A stretch of 45,122 bases of DNA from an uncultured Clostridium sp. (GTDB taxonomy: Bacteria > Bacillota > Clostridia > Clostridiales > Clostridiaceae). A program made the translations under genes and the position numbers. The stretch is from NCBI GenBank assembly GCA_934746785.1, contig CAKVFO010000008.1:1-45122 (forward strand), written 5' to 3'. Under the pieces are notes generated by a model. That model had not been told where the DNA came from, ran no database searches, and worked only from the letters and a program-made list of their open reading frames with translations. This document shows, one piece after another, positions 35,337-43,042 of this stretch; position 1 is the stretch's first letter, and every line of letters starts with the position of its first letter.

Positions 35337-36197
35337 ATGGGGAATAATATAGCAATTGTAACTGATAGCAATAGTGGAATAACTGAAAAAGAAGCAAATA
35401 ATATGGGAATTACAATTATCCCAATGCCTTTTTATATAAATAATAAAACTTATCATGAGGGATTAGATTTAAGTCATAAAGAATTTTATAATTACTTAGA
35501 AAATAATGCAGAAGTAAGAACATCACAGCCAGCACCTGGATCAGTGACAGAAGTGTGGGATGAACTTTTAAAAGAAAAAGAAAGTATTGTATACATACCA
35601 ATGTCAAGTTCTCTAAGTGGCAGTTATCAAATATCAGAAATGTTATCGCAAGAATATGAAGGTAAAGTTCAGGTCATAGATAATAAGAGAATATCTGTAA
35701 CTCAATTACAATCAGTTAAAGATGCACTTAATCTATCAAAGGAAGGTAAAACTGCTAAAGAGATTAAGAGTATATTAGAAGATAAACAATATAATTCTAG
35801 TATATATATAGTTCTTGATACATTAGAATTCTTAAAGAAAGGTGGAAGAATTACACCAGCAGCAGCCTCTATTGCTAAGGTATTAAATATAAAGCCAGTT
35901 TTACAAATACAAGGTGAAAAATTAGATTCTTTTAAGAAAGCAAGAGGAATTAAGCAGGCTAAAAGAATCATGAAAGATGCTATTAAAGATGATTTAAAGG
36001 AAAGATTTTCTGGAATTAACAATATGAAAATATACGCAGCATATTCTAGTGATAAGGAAATGGGTGAATTATGGCTAAAAGAGTTGAGTGAGGAATTCCC
36101 TAATTATGAAGTTGAAATGTATCCTTTATCATTAAGTGTTGGATGTCATATTGGGCCAAATGCAATAGGAGTAGCATGTGTAGAAAAAGTAGTTTAA
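35337..36197 (+). CDS. DegV-family fatty-acid-binding protein
   Basis: Protein of 286 aa of the DegV (FakB-like) family, which binds a single fatty acid between two domains and may present it to a kinase. It begins IAIVTDSNSGI, has HEGLDLSHKEFY and the ligand-contact stretch VRTSQPAPGS, MSSSLSGSYQ, LEFLKKGGRI, and ends with VGCHIGPNAIGVA. All are family hallmarks. I chose ATG 35337, preceded by GGAGGT; an open frame extends upstream to 35235 but has no ribosome site or family match. It is divergent from the TetR gene, with the palindromic operator between. In that leader GAAAAACTACA occurs twice, 30 bp apart. Confidence 0.9.
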   Translation: MGNNIAIVTDSNSGITEKEANNMGITIIPMPFYINNKTYHEGLDLSHKEFYNYLENNAEVRTSQPAPGSVTEVWDELLKEKESIVYIPMSSSLSGSYQISEMLSQEYEGKVQVIDNKRISVTQLQSVKDALNLSKEGKTAKEIKSILEDKQYNSSIYIVLDTLEFLKKGGRITPAAASIAKVLNIKPVLQIQGEKLDSFKKARGIKQAKRIMKDAIKDDLKERFSGINNMKIYAAYSSDKEMGELWLKELSEEFPNYEVEMYPLSLSVGCHIGPNAIGVACVEKVV

Positions 36198-36260
36198 GTC
36201 TAGAGTAGATTGTTGTTTAGATAATGGTCTTACAGAAGAATTTTGAGAAATAATTAAATT

Positions 36261-36455
36261 AGAAATTCCATAAGGAGAAAAGAAGTCTATATTTTAAGTT
36301 ATAGACTTCTTTTCTCCTTATTATTAATAGATGTATGATATATTTTTAGAAAGTCCAATATGTACATATAAAGGAAAATCACTGTCATATTTAATCCATT
36401 CAAAGAAAGATTCTTTTTCACAGTTCTTTTTTAATAATATACACAGAATCACATC
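36261..36455 (-). pseudogene. Decayed partial copy of the Crp/Fnr regulator gene
   Basis: On the + strand, 36261-36418 lines up with 33818-33972 of the intact gene (for example AGAAATTCCATAA, AGTCTATATTTTAAGTTATA, TATGTACATATAAA, CATATTTAATCCA), and 36419-36452 lines up with 34126-34160. About 150 bases between those blocks are missing, and the reading frame is broken. The remainder of 36198-36731 contains only a short unconvincing reading frame (36461-36766) and a hairpin (GAGCCAG at 36606, CTGGCTC at 36638). Confidence 0.75.
36271..36320. repeat. Perfect 21-bp inverted repeat inside the Crp/Fnr relic
   Basis: Arms 36271-36291 and 36300-36320 pair exactly around TTTTAAGT. In the intact parent only the inner part (GTCTATA/TATAGAC) is symmetric, so the extended symmetry is new in the copy. 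It may now act as a terminator for the DegV gene, although the T run behind it is poor. Confidence 0.8.
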
Positions 36456-36731
36456 TATCTATGAATAAAAAAAGTGATATGCTGAAATTAAGTAAATATG
36501 CTCAGCAAGGACGGATATTGATGATTAATATGTTTATATTCGTATTTAATTTTATACATTATGTTGCATATAGTGATAGGATAAAGAAGATTGAAATCAT
36601 AGCAAGAGCCAGCCTAAATGGAAATATACCATTCAAACTGGCTCAAATACTGCTAGAAAGTTTAGGACTTAAACTTGCAAAAATACAGCAAACTGAACTT
36701 GATTTTGCATTCAACGAAAAGAATAAAATAT

Positions 36732-37751
36732 CTAAAGTTTGCTTGTGTCATTCTTTGAGTATTTAAATGATAGAGGAGTTTTTCCATGAAGCTTTTTAAA
36801 CATTTTTATGAAGTTTCCACTATAGTTATAGCCAACCAATTTAGAAATTTCATCAATGCTTAAATCTGTAGTGGATAAAAGATTTTCAGCAGTAGTCATT
36901 CTTAAACATGTAGTATATTCATTAATGGACATATGATATTTTAATTTAAAGCCTGCTTTAAGTTTTTGCTCATTTAAGAAAACTCTTTTACTTAAACTCT
37001 TTATTGTAGGAGGATTGCATGCTTCCTTAGTTAATATATCATGAGCCTGCTGAATAGAACTTATATCAGAAAAAGTTAATGATACATATCTATTTTCTCC
37101 AATTTTAATTTTTCCATAATCAATTTGATTGCTAAAAGCATTTTTTGGAGAGGAGGTTATTTCTTTATTTAAAAGTGAAATACATTCTAGAATTTTACTT
37201 TCTAAATAAAGAGGGGTAAGTACTTGTGCTTCTGCCATACTTCTAAGCTGTTGGATTATAGAAACAATTTCTAAAGGTAAATATTTATAAGTATAATTTA
37301 TTGAGAATTCATCAAAGCCTGTTATTTCAGGAAAGTTACTTTTAATAATATTATCAAAAAACTTTTTATATATTGTTATTTCAGCACCATGAAAATGCAT
37401 ACCTTTTGTCCATACCTGCCTGCCTTTTAGATCCTTTTCAATAACGAAAAATGAAGAAGGACTAAAGGATGAAACAATGCTGTTTTCAATTTCAAATTCA
37501 GTTTCACCTTTATAGACTGTTCCGAAACGCATTAATTCTTCATTGTGGTTAAAACATAATGAAAAGTCTTTTGAAATTGAATAATCTCCAACACAAAATT
37601 TATAGTATCCTTCTTTTTCGTATTTTATAAAATAGCCAAGTTCAGGGTGTCTGTTATTTTTAAATATTGTACAGTAATCAGAATTCATAGGAGATAAGGT
37701 TATCTCGTTTAAAACATTATTTTGAAATTCATCTGGTGTTCTTGATATCAT
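36732..37751 (-). CDS. AraC-family regulator (PchR-like), divergent from siderophore uptake operon
   Basis: Protein of 339 aa. The C-terminal ~110 residues form an AraC DNA-binding domain (PTIKSLSKRVFLNEQKLKAGF, INEYTTCLRMTTAENLL, LSIDEISKLVGYNYSGNF, KKLHGKTPLSF). The N-terminal region, with short beta segments such as GMHFHGAEITIYKKFF, resembles the sensor part of PchR-type activators. It is divergent from the FecB-like gene, the standard arrangement for a regulator that senses the imported ferric siderophore and activates its uptake. It is not closely similar to the other AraC protein in this window, so each operon has its own regulator. Its ligand is inferred from context only. Confidence 0.85.
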   Translation of the reverse strand: MISRTPDEFQNNVLNEITLSPMNSDYCTIFKNNRHPELGYFIKYEKEGYYKFCVGDYSISKDFSLCFNHNEELMRFGTVYKGETEFEIENSIVSSFSPSSFFVIEKDLKGRQVWTKGMHFHGAEITIYKKFFDNIIKSNFPEITGFDEFSINYTYKYLPLEIVSIIQQLRSMAEAQVLTPLYLESKILECISLLNKEITSSPKNAFSNQIDYGKIKIGENRYVSLTFSDISSIQQAHDILTKEACNPPTIKSLSKRVFLNEQKLKAGFKLKYHMSINEYTTCLRMTTAENLLSTTDLSIDEISKLVGYNYSGNFIKMFKKLHGKTPLSFKYSKNDTSKL

Positions 37752-37840
37752 TTTTATCCTGCTTTCTTTTATTTATATTAAGGTTTAAATATAGTCATTG
37801 TTATTTTTAATAATATAACATTTTTCCTTTGTTTTTGGGG

Positions 37841-37870
37841 AAAATATTATAGGAGTATTAAAATATTATA
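37841..37870. repeat. Direct repeat AAAATATTATA, 19 bp apart
   Basis: AAAATATTATA occurs at 37841-37851 and 37860-37870, about 48 bp upstream of the FecB promoter -35 and between it and the AraC gene. It could be the AraC operator, but AT-rich sequence makes chance repetition plausible. Confidence 0.35.
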
Positions 37871-37917
37871 ACAAATTATTATAGTGGATGATAAAATAAT
37901 TAAATTAGGTGCAAGTA

Positions 37918-37946
37918 TTGAAATGATAATCACTATCAAGTAGAAT
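37918..37946 (+). promoter_or_regulatory. Promoter of the FecBCDE operon with strong Fur box
   Basis: TTGAAA (37918-37923), a 17-base spacer and TAGAAT (37941-37946). TGATAATCACTATCA at 37924-37938 matches the 7-1-7 Fur box at 13 of 14 positions and fills the spacer. This is the best Fur site in the window. Confidence 0.82.
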
Positions 37947-37997
37947 TCTAAATAAAGATAGTGGAAAATAAAATTAAGACTACGGAGGAATATACAA

Positions 37998-38942
37998 ATG
38001 AAGAAAAAGTTATTAAGATTATTGGCTCTTTCATGCATGACAGTAATGATGTTTGCAGGATGCTCATCATCAAAAAATGCTGAAAATAACACATCTGAAA
38101 CAGTAGTAGTTACAGATGTGAGAGGTGAGGTTAAAATCCCAGCAAATCCACAAAGAATAGTAGATTTAAGTGGAAATAGTGATATCTTATCAATATTAGG
38201 ATATAAGGTTGTAGGAACTGCAAATAGTGATGCTTATGACTATACAAAATTTCCAACTTATTTAGAAGAAACTTTAGCAGGAGCTGAGATTTTAGGATAT
38301 AGTATGCAGGATACTATGGATATAGAAGCAGTAATGAATCTAAATCCAGATTTAATAGTAATTTCTACAGTACAAGAAAAGATGTATGATGCATTAAGTG
38401 AAATAGCACCAACAGTTATGATTGAATTAGAAGCATTAAATTGGAAAGATGATGTAAAAGCTTTTGCAAAGGTATTTAACAAGGAAGATGCAGCAGATAA
38501 ATGGTTAGCTGATTATGAAACAAAAGCTGCAAAAGCTGGAGATAAAATAAAGGCAGAATATGGTGAGAATACAACTTATCTTTCATTCCTAGCAAGCGGT
38601 GGTCAGTTCTTTATTTTTGATGGTGCAGGATTCGGAAGTGTTTTATATCAAGATATGGGCTTAGCAAAACCAGCAGGAATGCCAGAACAGACTAATATTA
38701 GTCTTCCAGTTGTAACTTATGAAGGACTTGCAGCAATTAAAGCTGACTATATCTTCTTAATAGCAACTGATGAAGATTTGGCAGAACTTAAAGGAAATGC
38801 CATATGGAACAGTCTTCCAGTGGTTCAACAAGGTCATGTAGTTCAATTACCATCATCTCCATACTTTAACCAAGGATATAGTCCAATTGGAAGAGCGTTA
38901 TTAGTAGATGAAATAGGTGGAATGTTAGATGGAACAAAGTAA
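37998..38942 (+). CDS. Siderophore ABC transporter, substrate-binding lipoprotein (FecB/FhuD-like)
   Basis: Lipoprotein of 314 aa. The signal ends in the lipobox MFAGC (lipidated Cys near residue 22), followed by a Ser/Asn-rich linker and a class III periplasmic-type binding domain. IPANPQRIVDLSG at the start of the fold, NPDLIVIST and the closing GRALLVDEIGGML match the FecB/FhuD/FepB family. It is tethered to the outer face of the membrane and delivers an iron complex to the permeases encoded next. Ribosome site GGAGG. A Fur box and a divergent AraC gene control it. The substrate may be the locus siderophore or a foreign one; sequence cannot tell. Confidence 0.9.
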   Translation: MKKKLLRLLALSCMTVMMFAGCSSSKNAENNTSETVVVTDVRGEVKIPANPQRIVDLSGNSDILSILGYKVVGTANSDAYDYTKFPTYLEETLAGAEILGYSMQDTMDIEAVMNLNPDLIVISTVQEKMYDALSEIAPTVMIELEALNWKDDVKAFAKVFNKEDAADKWLADYETKAAKAGDKIKAEYGENTTYLSFLASGGQFFIFDGAGFGSVLYQDMGLAKPAGMPEQTNISLPVVTYEGLAAIKADYIFLIATDEDLAELKGNAIWNSLPVVQQGHVVQLPSSPYFNQGYSPIGRALLVDEIGGMLDGTK

Positions 38943-39921
38943 GAAACACACAGCAATATTTGTAAGCTGTAGTTTCATGCTTCTATTAATAGGAATGATC
39001 CTAGCTGTAAAGTTAGGATCTGTTTCTATTAGTTTTTCTAATATTTGGGACAGTATCTTTAATTATAGTCAAACTCTAGAGGTTATGCTTATAAGAGATG
39101 TACGTATCCCAAGAGTTCTTTCTGTTCTATTTACAGGAGGAATTTTAGGAATGACAGGAGCAATGATTCAAGGCGTTACAAGAAATCCAATAGCAGAACC
39201 ATCAATATTAGGAGTAAGCCAGGGGGCAACTCTAGTAGTGGCGGTTTTTTATGCTATGGGAATTGCTGTTAATACTCAAAATGTAATGATAGCTTCATTT
39301 ATAGGAGCATTTATAACAGGAATAATAGTTTTAATGTTTATATCAAATAAGGCAAATAATAATTCAATAGCAAGAATCCTTTTAGCAGGGACAGCTATGA
39401 GCACATTCTTTATTTCTTTAACTACTATAATAGGATTATTATCAAATCAGTCCCAAATGATAGGGTTCTGGGTGTCCGGAGGTTTTAGAAATGTAGGATG
39501 GAGCGATGTTAAATTAGTAGCATTTACAGGTACTATAGGTTTTATTATAGCAGTTTTACTATCAGGAAAAATAAATATATTAAATCTTGGTGATGATGTA
39601 GCCATAGGACTTGGAGAAAATCCAGAAAAGATAAGATTTACAACTTTTATGTTAATAATACCATTATGTGCAGCAGCAGTTGCAGTAGGAAAAAATATAG
39701 CTTTTTTAGGACTTATAGTTCCACAGATAGTTAGAAAAGCTTTAGGTGAAGATTATAGAAGAAACATTCCATGTTCTTTTTTACTTGGTGCAGTTTTTTT
39801 AACATATGCAGATATAGCAGCAAGGTTGCTATTTGATCCTTATGAAACACCAATTGGAGTCTTTACTGCATTAATAGGAGTACCATTCTTCATAGCAGCA
39901 GCAAGAAAGGAGAGAGGATAA
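38929..39921 (+). CDS. Siderophore ABC transporter permease (FecCD family), first subunit
   Basis: Permease of 330 aa with about nine or ten hydrophobic helices. RDVRIPRVLSVLFTGGILGMTGAMIQGVTRNP is split here by family norms: RIPR, then G-x-x-L-x-x-x-G-x-x-x-Q and RNP, the FecCD hallmarks, followed by the coupling region (FLGLIVPQIVRKALG). It overlaps the binding-protein gene by 14 bases and its stop overlaps the next ATG by one base, so the subunits are translated together. It pairs with the following permease to form the channel. Confidence 0.9.
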   Translation: MEQSKKHTAIFVSCSFMLLLIGMILAVKLGSVSISFSNIWDSIFNYSQTLEVMLIRDVRIPRVLSVLFTGGILGMTGAMIQGVTRNPIAEPSILGVSQGATLVVAVFYAMGIAVNTQNVMIASFIGAFITGIIVLMFISNKANNNSIARILLAGTAMSTFFISLTTIIGLLSNQSQMIGFWVSGGFRNVGWSDVKLVAFTGTIGFIIAVLLSGKINILNLGDDVAIGLGENPEKIRFTTFMLIIPLCAAAVAVGKNIAFLGLIVPQIVRKALGEDYRRNIPCSFLLGAVFLTYADIAARLLFDPYETPIGVFTALIGVPFFIAAARKERG

Positions 39922-40931
39922 TGAAGAAGAAAAAATTTGCTTTAGTTTTAATAATATTATCTGCTTTATTGATTTTCTCCTTTGGAGTTAGTTTATGCTG
40001 GGGAAGCTATAAGATAACGCCTATTGAAGTCATAAATACTTTAATAGGAAATGGAACTAGACTTCAAAATACAGCTATTTTAACCATAAGACTCCCTAGA
40101 CTTTTAGTAGGAATGTCTGTTGGAATTGCATTAGCTACAGCAGGAGCGGTACTTCAAACAATAACAAAAAATGATCTTGCTGATACGGGAATTATAGGAA
40201 TAAATGCTGGAGCTGCAGTTGCAGCAGTGTTATTTATTACATATTCAACAGGAACATATTATAGTGAACTTGGAAGTGCATCTATATTCGTGTTACCTGT
40301 AATAGCTATAATAGGAGCGGCAGCAGCATCTATCATGATTTATATGATGTCAATTAAACAAGGAATAATAAGACCAAAGAGGCTTTTACTTATAGGAATA
40401 GGATTAAATGCAGGTCTTAATGCTTTTATAACTTTTTTTACATTTAGAGGTGGAGTTGGAGATTATAACAGAATACTTGTATGGACATCAGGAAGCCTGT
40501 GGGGTTCAGGATGGGCTTATGCTAGAGTAATAATACCAATAGTAGCAATATTCTTTATATATATTTTATTAAATCATAAAAGATTAGATGTATTGAATTT
40601 ATCAGATGAAACAGCTTTATCTTTAGGGTTAAATATAGAAAAAGAGAGAAAGAAATTTATAAGTTTAGCAGTAGTACTTGCAGGAACAGCAACTGCTTTT
40701 GCTGGTAATATTGGATTTTTAGGGCTTATATCTCCTCATATAGCAAAAAGACTTGTGGGACCATATCACAAAAAGTTCATAACAGTATCAGCAATGATAA
40801 GTGTAATTATAATTCTTCTTGCAGATGCAGTTTCAAGAAATTTATTTTCTCCACTAGAGATTCCTGTAGGGATTACAGTTTCTATATTCGGAGTACCATA
40901 TTTTATTTATTTAATGATGAAGGAGAATTAA
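39921..40931 (+). CDS. Siderophore ABC transporter permease (FecCD family), second subunit
   Basis: Permease of 336 aa with the same architecture as the preceding subunit: LRLPRL-type motif (TIRLPRLLVGMSVG), then AGAVLQTITKNDLAD, and the coupling segment GFLGLISPHIAKRLVG that docks on the ATPase. Strong hydrophobicity through about ten helices. It starts at the one-base overlap (TAATG) with AGGAGAG ahead. With the first permease it forms the heterodimeric FepD/FepG-type channel. Confidence 0.9.
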   Translation: MKKKKFALVLIILSALLIFSFGVSLCWGSYKITPIEVINTLIGNGTRLQNTAILTIRLPRLLVGMSVGIALATAGAVLQTITKNDLADTGIIGINAGAAVAAVLFITYSTGTYYSELGSASIFVLPVIAIIGAAAASIMIYMMSIKQGIIRPKRLLLIGIGLNAGLNAFITFFTFRGGVGDYNRILVWTSGSLWGSGWAYARVIIPIVAIFFIYILLNHKRLDVLNLSDETALSLGLNIEKERKKFISLAVVLAGTATAFAGNIGFLGLISPHIAKRLVGPYHKKFITVSAMISVIIILLADAVSRNLFSPLEIPVGITVSIFGVPYFIYLMMKEN

Positions 40932-40934
40932 TTT

Positions 40935-41735
40935 ATGGAAGCTATAAGTGTTAAAAATCTTACAGTATCATATGAAAAAAATACAATAATTCAAGATATG
41001 AATCTTAGCTTTCCAAAGGGAAAAATAAGTATAATAATAGGTGGTAATGGCTGCGGAAAGTCTACACTTTTAAAAACTATATCAAGAATTAACAAGCCAA
41101 AGGCTGGAGATATATTTATTAATAATAAAAACATTAAAGATGTGAAAGAAAAGGACATAGCTAAGGAAGTGGCTTTTCTTCCACAAGGGCCAACAGCACC
41201 TTCAGGAATTACTGTAAGAGAGTTAGTTGCTTTCGGAAGATTTCCTCATCAAAAGATGATAGGTGGTCTTACTGAGCATGATAAGGAAGTTATTGAATGG
41301 GCAATAAAAGAAACAGGCCTTAGTGAATTTGCTGACAGACAAATAGAAAATTTATCAGGTGGTCAAAGGCAGAGAGCATGGATAGCTATGACTCTAGCTC
41401 AAGAAACTGAAATAATAATGTTAGATGAGCCAACAACTTATTTAGATATGTCTTATCAATTAGAAGTTTTAGAAGTTCTACAAAAACTTAATAGAGAGAA
41501 GAAGATAACAGTAGTTATAGTTCTTCATGAACTTAATAATGCATGTAGATTTGCAGATAACATTATAGGTCTTAAAAAAGGAAAGCTAGTTTGTGAAGGA
41601 AAACCTATAGATGTAATTAATAAAGAAACATTAAAAGAGATATATGGAATAGATGCATATCTAGTAGAAAGTAAAGATGGTACATATCCAATATGCCTTG
41701 AATATGAACTATTAAGAGAAGATAATGAAAAATAA
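40935..41735 (+). CDS. Siderophore ABC transporter ATPase (FecE/FhuC-like)
   Basis: ATPase of 266 aa with intact motifs: Walker A IGGNGCGKSTLL, Q-loop FLPQGPTAP, signature NLSGGQRQRAWIA, Walker B IIMLDEPTTYLD and the switch histidine in VLHELN. The AWIAM and TYLDM variants are typical of FecE/FhuC/FepC. It lies three bases after the second permease, with AAGGAG. It energises uptake of the ferric siderophore. Its stop overlaps the MFS gene start by 11 bases. Confidence 0.92.
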   Translation: MEAISVKNLTVSYEKNTIIQDMNLSFPKGKISIIIGGNGCGKSTLLKTISRINKPKAGDIFINNKNIKDVKEKDIAKEVAFLPQGPTAPSGITVRELVAFGRFPHQKMIGGLTEHDKEVIEWAIKETGLSEFADRQIENLSGGQRQRAWIAMTLAQETEIIMLDEPTTYLDMSYQLEVLEVLQKLNREKKITVVIVLHELNNACRFADNIIGLKKGKLVCEGKPIDVINKETLKEIYGIDAYLVESKDGTYPICLEYELLREDNEK

Positions 41736-42963
41736 GAACTTTATAATAATAGTAATAGGACAGATTATTTCTCTTTTTGGAAATGCTATTCAAAGATTTA
41801 GTATGTCTTTATATCTTCTTGAATTTACAGGAAGTACAGCAGCTTTTTCAAAGATATTAGCAATATCAACAATACCGTACATCTTATTTGCACCTATAGC
41901 AGGAAGGCTTTCAGATAAAATTAATAGAAAAAAGATAATGGTATCATTAGATTTCTTTTGTGCACTGTTAATTGGAAGTTATGCACTTATTTTGTGGAAT
42001 AATCATGACAGTCAGTGGATTGTTGGTACAGTAATGTTTATTTTATCTATCTGTTACACATTATATGGACCAGCAGTAACTGCATCTATTCCTCAAATAG
42101 TTGAAGAAGAAAAGCTTACTTCTGCCAATGGAATAATAAATCAAGTTGGATCAGTAGTGAACTTTGCAGGACCAATACTTGCTGGAGTTCTTTATGGAAT
42201 CTTAGGAATAAAAGCTATTGTTGTAATAAATGCAGTAAGCTTTTTACTGTCAGCAATAATGGAATTATTCTTAGATATTCCTAATATAGAAGGTGCTGAT
42301 GAGGAAGAAAACTCAATATCTATAGGATTTATAAAAAATTCTTTTGTTGATATGAAAAATACTTTTATGTATTTAAAAAGAGAAAGTAAAGTTGTTCTTG
42401 GGATAATAGTATCCTATGGTATAGGTAATATTGTATTAGTACCTATTTTATCAATAGTTACACCATACTTTATAAATATGTATTTAGGACTTTCTTCAGA
42501 AGTTTATGGAATAGTAGAAGGAATATGCGTATTAGGTATGATTGGTGGAGGATTTTTAATAAGTACAAAACCAAGTTTATTTACTGTTAAAGAGGTTTAT
42601 AAAACTTTTTATCCAATGATAGGTGGAGTTGTTTTAATGGCTGTTTTAGGTTTTTCTAAAATAGGAGGATACAAAGCAGCAGGAATTTTTGCTTTTGGAG
42701 GAATGGCAATAATGTTTTCCTTGGCGTTATCTAATGTAATAACTTTAACATTTATTCAAAAGGAAGTACCAGATAATATGCTTGGAAGTGTATCAGCTTT
42801 TTCAACAGCTGTAGCAACAGCAAGTGTAGCACCAGGTCAGCTGTTATTTGGATATATTATTGATATGGGATTATCAATAGGACTTATTTTATTAGTAACG
42901 GTAATTATAGATATAGGGCTTGTAGGATTTGTTAAGTGGAATGTAAGAAATGTAAGAATTTAA
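41725..42963 (+). CDS. MFS transporter (EntS-like group), possible siderophore exporter
   Basis: Twelve-helix major facilitator protein of 412 aa. The loop after helix 2 reads GRLSDKINRKKIM, the MFS motif A variant. The family resembles EntS and other multidrug/siderophore exporters (MFS_3). It overlaps the ATPase gene by 11 bases and is the last gene of a Fur-controlled uptake operon. In that place the likeliest role is secretion of the siderophore, which would complete a cycle with the importers. Direct evidence for substrate is lacking; drug efflux is the alternative. Confidence 0.82.
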   Translation: MKNKNFIIIVIGQIISLFGNAIQRFSMSLYLLEFTGSTAAFSKILAISTIPYILFAPIAGRLSDKINRKKIMVSLDFFCALLIGSYALILWNNHDSQWIVGTVMFILSICYTLYGPAVTASIPQIVEEEKLTSANGIINQVGSVVNFAGPILAGVLYGILGIKAIVVINAVSFLLSAIMELFLDIPNIEGADEEENSISIGFIKNSFVDMKNTFMYLKRESKVVLGIIVSYGIGNIVLVPILSIVTPYFINMYLGLSSEVYGIVEGICVLGMIGGGFLISTKPSLFTVKEVYKTFYPMIGGVVLMAVLGFSKIGGYKAAGIFAFGGMAIMFSLALSNVITLTFIQKEVPDNMLGSVSAFSTAVATASVAPGQLLFGYIIDMGLSIGLILLVTVIIDIGLVGFVKWNVRNVRI

Positions 42964-42999
42964 AGGAAATATAGCAGCGTTATCTTTGTATGTAAAAAG

Positions 43000-43039
43000 G
43001 CATCACACTAATTTTTTAGTGCGATGCTGCTATTTTTTT
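43000..43039 (+). terminator. Rho-independent terminator of the uptake operon
   Basis: GCATCACACT (43000-43009) pairs with AGTGCGATGC (43018-43027, one mismatch) around AATTTTTT, then a T7 tract at 43033-43039. An outer pair, ATAGCAGC (42971) with GCTGCTAT (43026), could extend the structure or give an alternative fold. Confidence 0.8.
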
Positions 43040-43042
43040 GTA

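Noticed and set aside
36271..36320. CRISPR repeat or mobile-element terminal repeat
   Set aside because: Only one inverted pair, no spacers and no transposase; it is explained by the duplicated Crp/Fnr segment.
36461..36766. A 101-residue forward gene
   Set aside because: It starts inside the Crp/Fnr relic, has no good ribosome site, overlaps the end of the convergent AraC gene and matches nothing I recognise.
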